Source: Sulfurimonas sp. (GTDB lineage Bacteria > Campylobacterota > Campylobacteria > Campylobacterales > Sulfurimonadaceae). From it: a DNA stretch of 9,042 bases. Below the pieces are notes generated by a model that worked only from the letters and a program-made list of their open reading frames with translations, had not been told where the DNA came from and made no database searches. Where the stretch lies: positions 1-9,042 of the forward strand of contig JAGGWO010000187.1 in assembly GCA_021157485.1 (NCBI GenBank), in the 5' to 3' direction. This document shows positions 6,227 through 9,042 of this stretch, in pieces. How positions within the stretch are numbered: position 1 is the first letter of the stretch; each line of letters starts with the position of its first letter. Both the position numbers and the translations under genes were made by a program.

Positions 6227-7253
6227 AAAATATAATGTAGCAGTAGTAGGTGCAAATGGTGCCGTTGGTGAAGAGATATTAACAATTTTACAAGAGATAG
6301 ACTTCCCAATAAATAAATTAGTTCCGCTTGCAAGTGCAAGAAGTGTAGGAAAAAAAGTTGATTTTAATGGTAAAGAGATAAATATCATTGAACTTACTAA
6401 CGATGTATTTGCAAAAGAAGAAGTTGAGATAGCACTTTTTAGTGCTGGTGGAAGTGTTAGTGCTGAATTTGCTTCTGACGCTGTTAAGGCAGGCGCAGTA
6501 GTGATTGACAATACATCTCACTTTAGAATGAATGAAGATGTTCCTTTAGTAGTTCCAGAAGTTAATCCTGAGGATATTGCTAAATGGAAACAGACAGGTA
6601 TTATTGCTAATCCTAACTGTTCAACTATTCAGATGGTTCAAACTCTCAAACCTCTTGATGATGCTTATGACTTAGTTAGAGTTGATGTGTCAACTTACCA
6701 GGCAACTAGTGGTGCTGGGAAAACTGCAATGGAAGAGTTAGTAACACAGATGCAAGATTTCTTCGCATTTAAACTTAGTGATTCAGAGCACAAAGTGTTT
6801 AACCAGCAAATAGCACTTAATGTAATCCCTCAAATAGATCTGTTCACTGAAAATGGTTACACTAAAGAAGAGATGAAAATGGTAAATGAGACTACAAAGA
6901 TTATGCATAAAGATATAGCTCTTAGTGCAACTTGTGTTCGTGTGCCAACTCTTCGTGGTCATGCTGAAGCTTTAACTCTAACTTTTGATAGTGAAGTTGA
7001 AGCAAGTGAAGCTAGAGAACTACTCAGTAAAGCTCCAAATATTGTCATCCTTGATAAACCAGAAGAAGCACTTTACCCAATGCCAGCTACTTGTGTAGAT
7101 ATGAATGAAACTTTTGTTGGTCGTATCAGAAATGACAACTACTCTAAAAACATGCTTCATATGTTTGTGGTTGCTGATAACCTTAGAGTTGGTGCTGCTA
7201 CAAACGCAGTAAGAATCGCTCAAAAATGGGTAGAAATGGAAGGGGAAAAGTAG
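6213..7253 (+). CDS. asd: Aspartate-semialdehyde dehydrogenase
   Basis: Converts L-aspartyl-4-phosphate with NADPH to L-aspartate-4-semialdehyde, the branch point to lysine/diaminopimelate, threonine and methionine. It is a cytoplasmic enzyme of 346 residues, normal for the family. The N-terminal Rossmann fold starts with VVGANGAVGEE (11-21). R105 lies in SHFRM, the catalytic cysteine is C136 in NPNCST (133-138), Q163 and SGAGK (166-170) follow, and the substrate arginine R243 and catalytic histidine H250 lie in CVRVPTLRGH. A TAG stop sits directly before the ATG in this frame, so 6213 is the first possible start. The gene follows flgR by 46 bases, the same neighbour as in C. jejuni, although the pathway is unrelated to motility. 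Its stop abuts the next start. Confidence 0.97.
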   Translation: MLNRKKYNVAVVGANGAVGEEILTILQEIDFPINKLVPLASARSVGKKVDFNGKEINIIELTNDVFAKEEVEIALFSAGGSVSAEFASDAVKAGAVVIDNTSHFRMNEDVPLVVPEVNPEDIAKWKQTGIIANPNCSTIQMVQTLKPLDDAYDLVRVDVSTYQATSGAGKTAMEELVTQMQDFFAFKLSDSEHKVFNQQIALNVIPQIDLFTENGYTKEEMKMVNETTKIMHKDIALSATCVRVPTLRGHAEALTLTFDSEVEASEARELLSKAPNIVILDKPEEALYPMPATCVDMNETFVGRIRNDNYSKNMLHMFVVADNLRVGAATNAVRIAQKWVEMEGEK

Positions 7254-7772
7254 ATGCTAGAAAAAGCTTTCGAAAGCTCATTATGGGCTTCAAGGTTTAT
7301 GGTTATACTTGCTGTAATTTTTGGTCTTATTGGCGCTATTGTACTTTTCATAGTGGCTAGTTTTGACATCTATGACACTACAAAATTTGTTATAAATACA
7401 TATATTACTCATGCTCACCCACAAAATTTTCATGAAGACGTTGTTGGTGGTATAATCGGGGCAGTTGATTTGTATCTTATCGGTGTAGTTATGCTTCTTT
7501 TCTCTTTTGGTCTATATGAGCTATTTATTTCTGAAATAGATGTAGCAAAAGATGAAAGTGGAGAAGAGAACAAAATCTTAGCTATCCATTCACTTGATCA
7601 GCTTAAAGATAAAATTTCAAAAGTAATCGTAATGGTACTTGTAGTTGGATTCTTTCAAAAAGTTGGACATACAGAGTATACTGGTGCACTAGATATGTTA
7701 TACTTCGCGCTATCAATAACTGCAGTAGCAGTAGGGTTGTATTTTCTTGGTAAAGTTGGGAAAAAGCATTAG
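7254..7772 (+). CDS. UPF0114/YqhA-type inner-membrane protein, function unknown
   Basis: A 172-residue membrane protein with four predicted helices at about 15-36, 66-92, 119-135 and 146-165. Between helices two and three lies a charged loop with a KDESGEE stretch (99-105) followed by ILAIHSLDQLKDKISKVIVMVLVV (about 108-131). GLYELFIS (86-93) plus the SLDQLKDKI segment are the pattern I associate with the UPF0114 (YqhA) family, which has no established function. The ATG follows the asd stop with no gap and has GGAAGGGGA at 7238-7246, so translation is probably coupled to asd. From memory C. jejuni also has an integral membrane protein beside asd. No catalytic or transport motif was seen. Confidence 0.85.
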   Translation: MLEKAFESSLWASRFMVILAVIFGLIGAIVLFIVASFDIYDTTKFVINTYITHAHPQNFHEDVVGGIIGAVDLYLIGVVMLLFSFGLYELFISEIDVAKDESGEENKILAIHSLDQLKDKISKVIVMVLVVGFFQKVGHTEYTGALDMLYFALSITAVAVGLYFLGKVGKKH

Positions 7773-7860
7773 CAACCACCTAGTTCCCAAGTTTTACTTG
7801 GGAACTTATATAAATTATACATTCCCAAGTAAAACTTGGGAACGAGCTTAAAGGTTTTAA
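7773..7860 (+). other. 88-base gap between the UPF0114 gene and hemE
   Basis: Holds a nested palindromic repeat (7782-7843) with an AT-only core, then the hemE ribosome site AAAGG (7850-7854), 6 bases before ATG. No separate gene or T-tract terminator was seen. Confidence 0.7.
7782..7843. repeat. Double palindrome in inverted orientation (REP/BIME-like)
   Basis: Unit one (7782-7806) is an 11-bp perfect stem, AGTTCCCAAGT/ACTTGGGAACT, with a TTT loop. Unit two (7822-7842) is a 9-bp perfect stem, TTCCCAAGT/ACTTGGGAA, with an AAA loop. Unit two is the reverse complement of unit one, so 7783-7804 can pair with 7822-7843 as one 22-bp perfect stem around a 17-base AT-rich loop. Flanks differ (CCTAG/CTTA versus ACA/GAGC). 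It resembles interspersed TTCCCA...TGGGAA palindromes seen in many bacterial genomes; membership is inferred. It may also limit transcription or protect mRNA ends. Confidence 0.8.
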
Positions 7861-8904
7861 ATGAGTAAAATATTTGTAGATGCATGTTTTGGTAAAGAGA
7901 CACCATACACTCCAGTTTGGATGATGAGACAAGCAGGACGTTACCTTCCTGAGTATATGGCAGTTCGTGCTGAGGCAGGAAACTTTTTAAACCTTTGTCA
8001 CAACCCTGCAAAAGCGGCAGAAGTAACTCTTCAACCTCTTGATATTGTTGGTGTTGATGCAGCCATTCTTTTTAGTGACATCCTTGTTATCCCTGATGAA
8101 ATGGGTATGGATTTATCATTTGTTAAAGGTGAAGGTCCTAAGTTTAGTGATCCTATCACTTGCGAAGCAGATGTAGATAGACTTATCGGTGGTGATGAAG
8201 CCGCTTCAAAACTTACTTATGTTTTTGATACTATCAAACTTTTAAGAACCCAGTTAGATGAAAGAGGTGATGATAAAGCACTTATTGGCTTTACTGGTGC
8301 ACCATGGACTCTTGCAACTTATATGATTGAAGGTCAAGGTACTAAAACATATAATATTTGTAAGAAAATGATGTACTCAAACCCTGAGCTTTTACATAAA
8401 ATACTTGCAAAAGTAACAGAAGTTGTAAAACTATATATGGAAAAACAGATCCAAGCTGGAATCGATGTAGTTCAAATATTTGACTCATGGGCAGCAGCTA
8501 TTGAACCAGGTAAATATGATGAGTTCTCTTGGAAATATATGGTTGAAATTGCTGATTATTTAAAAGGCAAGTATCCACATATTCCAATTATTATGTTCCC
8601 TAAAGGTATACCTGCGTTTTTAGATAAAATCTATGGTAACTTTGATGTATTTGGTGTTGACTGGTCAACTCCAATGGCTCTTGCAAAAGAGAAACTTGGA
8701 GACAAATATGTTCTTCAAGGAAATATGGAGCCATGTCGTCTTTACTCAAAAGAAGAGACTACTAAATGTGTAGAGGTTATCCAAGAGACTATGGGTGGAA
8801 AACGCCATATATTTAACCTTGGTCATGGAATCCTTCCTGACGTTCCAGTTGAGAACGCTAAACACTTCATAAATGAGTGTCACAGAGTTAGTGGAAAAAA
8901 ATAA
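7861..8904 (+). CDS. hemE: Uroporphyrinogen decarboxylase
   Basis: Removes four acetate carboxyl groups from uroporphyrinogen III to give coproporphyrinogen III in haem synthesis; a cytoplasmic, cofactor-free TIM barrel, active as a dimer. The 347-residue length is normal. Signature [11 protein letters not shown] (22-32) carries R23 and R27. Substrate-pocket residues by motif match include D73 in LFSDIL, Y154 in [14 protein letters not shown]209 in FDSW and H322 in NLGHGI. The start ATG at 7861 has AAAGG 6 bases upstream, directly after the palindromic repeat. The end overlaps the next gene, so the two are probably co-transcribed. In C. jejuni hemE is also followed by a radical SAM gene. Confidence in function is very high. 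Confidence 0.98.
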   Translation: MSKIFVDACFGKETPYTPVWMMRQAGRYLPEYMAVRAEAGNFLNLCHNPAKAAEVTLQPLDIVGVDAAILFSDILVIPDEMGMDLSFVKGEGPKFSDPITCEADVDRLIGGDEAASKLTYVFDTIKLLRTQLDERGDDKALIGFTGAPWTLATYMIEGQGTKTYNICKKMMYSNPELLHKILAKVTEVVKLYMEKQIQAGIDVVQIFDSWAAAIEPGKYDEFSWKYMVEIADYLKGKYPHIPIIMFPKGIPAFLDKIYGNFDVFGVDWSTPMALAKEKLGDKYVLQGNMEPCRLYSKEETTKCVEVIQETMGGKRHIFNLGHGILPDVPVENAKHFINECHRVSGKK

Positions 8905-9042
8905 TATAATCTTCGGACCTGTAAACTCGCGCCGTTTTGGCATGAGTTTAGGTATCGATCTCTCCCCTGCTTTAAAACAATGTAACTTTGATTGTCTTTA
9001 CTGTGAACTAGCTCCAAACGCTACTGTATCATCTCAAACACA
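8891..9042 (+). CDS. Radical SAM protein, N-terminal part only (cut by window edge)
   Basis: The first 50 codons read [20 protein letters not shown], then [10 protein letters not shown], then the cluster motif CNFDCLYCE with C31, C35 and C38 (CxxxCxxC), which binds the [4Fe-4S] cluster that cleaves S-adenosylmethionine. FGPVxSRRxGxSLGIDL before the motif is typical of the COG0731-type radical SAM proteins, related to wyosine-type enzymes but usually of unknown substrate in bacteria. The start is uncertain: GTG at 8891 overlaps hemE by 14 bases with a weak AGAG upstream; an in-frame ATG at 8873, directly after a TAA, would add six residues but has no visible ribosome site. The frame is open to the edge. 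Its overlap with hemE suggests co-expression; a role in haem metabolism is possible but not shown. Confidence 0.82.
   Translation, partial: MEKNNIIFGPVNSRRFGMSLGIDLSPALKQCNFDCLYCELAPNATVSSQT

Noticed and set aside
6209..6521. Minus-strand frames overlapping the start of asd.
   Set aside because: Antisense shadows of asd; low-complexity Ser/Thr/Ala-rich translations without ribosome sites of note.
7782..7843. CRISPR array.
   Set aside because: Only two units, in inverted rather than direct orientation, each itself palindromic, with one AT-only spacer and no cas genes.
7769..8011. 80-codon minus-strand frame spanning the repeat and the start of hemE.
   Set aside because: Read through the palindromes and antisense to hemE; no domain and no supporting context.

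Overview
The window reads as chromosome from a free-living, low-GC member of the Campylobacterota (Sulfurimonas/Sulfuricurvum-like). This rests on gene order and protein character, not on a database search. From memory, the run gyrA, LPP20/FlgP-like gene, small FlgQ-like gene, flgR, asd matches Campylobacter jejuni (Cj1027c to Cj1023c). hemE followed by a radical SAM gene also occurs in that species. Promoters are AT-rich with recognisable -10 boxes and poor -35 boxes, as is usual in this phylum. All calls below come from reading the sequence.

Layout. On the minus strand at 2-1306 lies an ammonium channel gene (amt) whose stop codon is at the window edge. A 263-base AT-rich divergent promoter region (1307-1569) separates it from gyrA (1570-4050, plus strand). 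Everything to the right is also on the plus strand. A motility cluster follows: an LPP20-family FlgP-like secreted protein (4116-4658), a small overlapping secreted protein in the FlgQ position (4607-5017), and an NtrC-type sigma-54 activator, FlgR (5027-6166). Next come aspartate-semialdehyde dehydrogenase (asd, 6213-7253) and an abutting four-helix UPF0114/YqhA-type membrane protein (7254-7772). An 88-base gap then carries a nested palindromic repeat. It is followed by uroporphyrinogen decarboxylase (hemE, 7861-8904) and the start of a radical SAM gene that overlaps hemE and runs off the right edge.

How the parts work together. A near-consensus sigma-54 promoter (4042-4060, GG-N10-GC) overlaps the gyrA stop codon and points at flgP-flgQ-flgR. 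FlgR is the kind of activator that opens sigma-54 promoters, so the layout suggests positive feedback and a way to separate flagellar genes from the housekeeping gyrase gene upstream. This FlgR ends just after its AAA+ domain and has no helix-turn-helix, as described for Helicobacter pylori FlgR. Inside the operon, a perfect 12-bp hairpin lies just after the flgP stop and is made from signal-peptide codons of the overlapping flgQ frame. asd, the UPF0114 gene, hemE and the radical SAM gene are tightly packed and could be partly co-transcribed. The double palindrome before hemE looks like a REP/BIME-type element or an RNA-processing site. No mobile-element genes, tRNAs, rRNAs or CRISPR arrays were seen.
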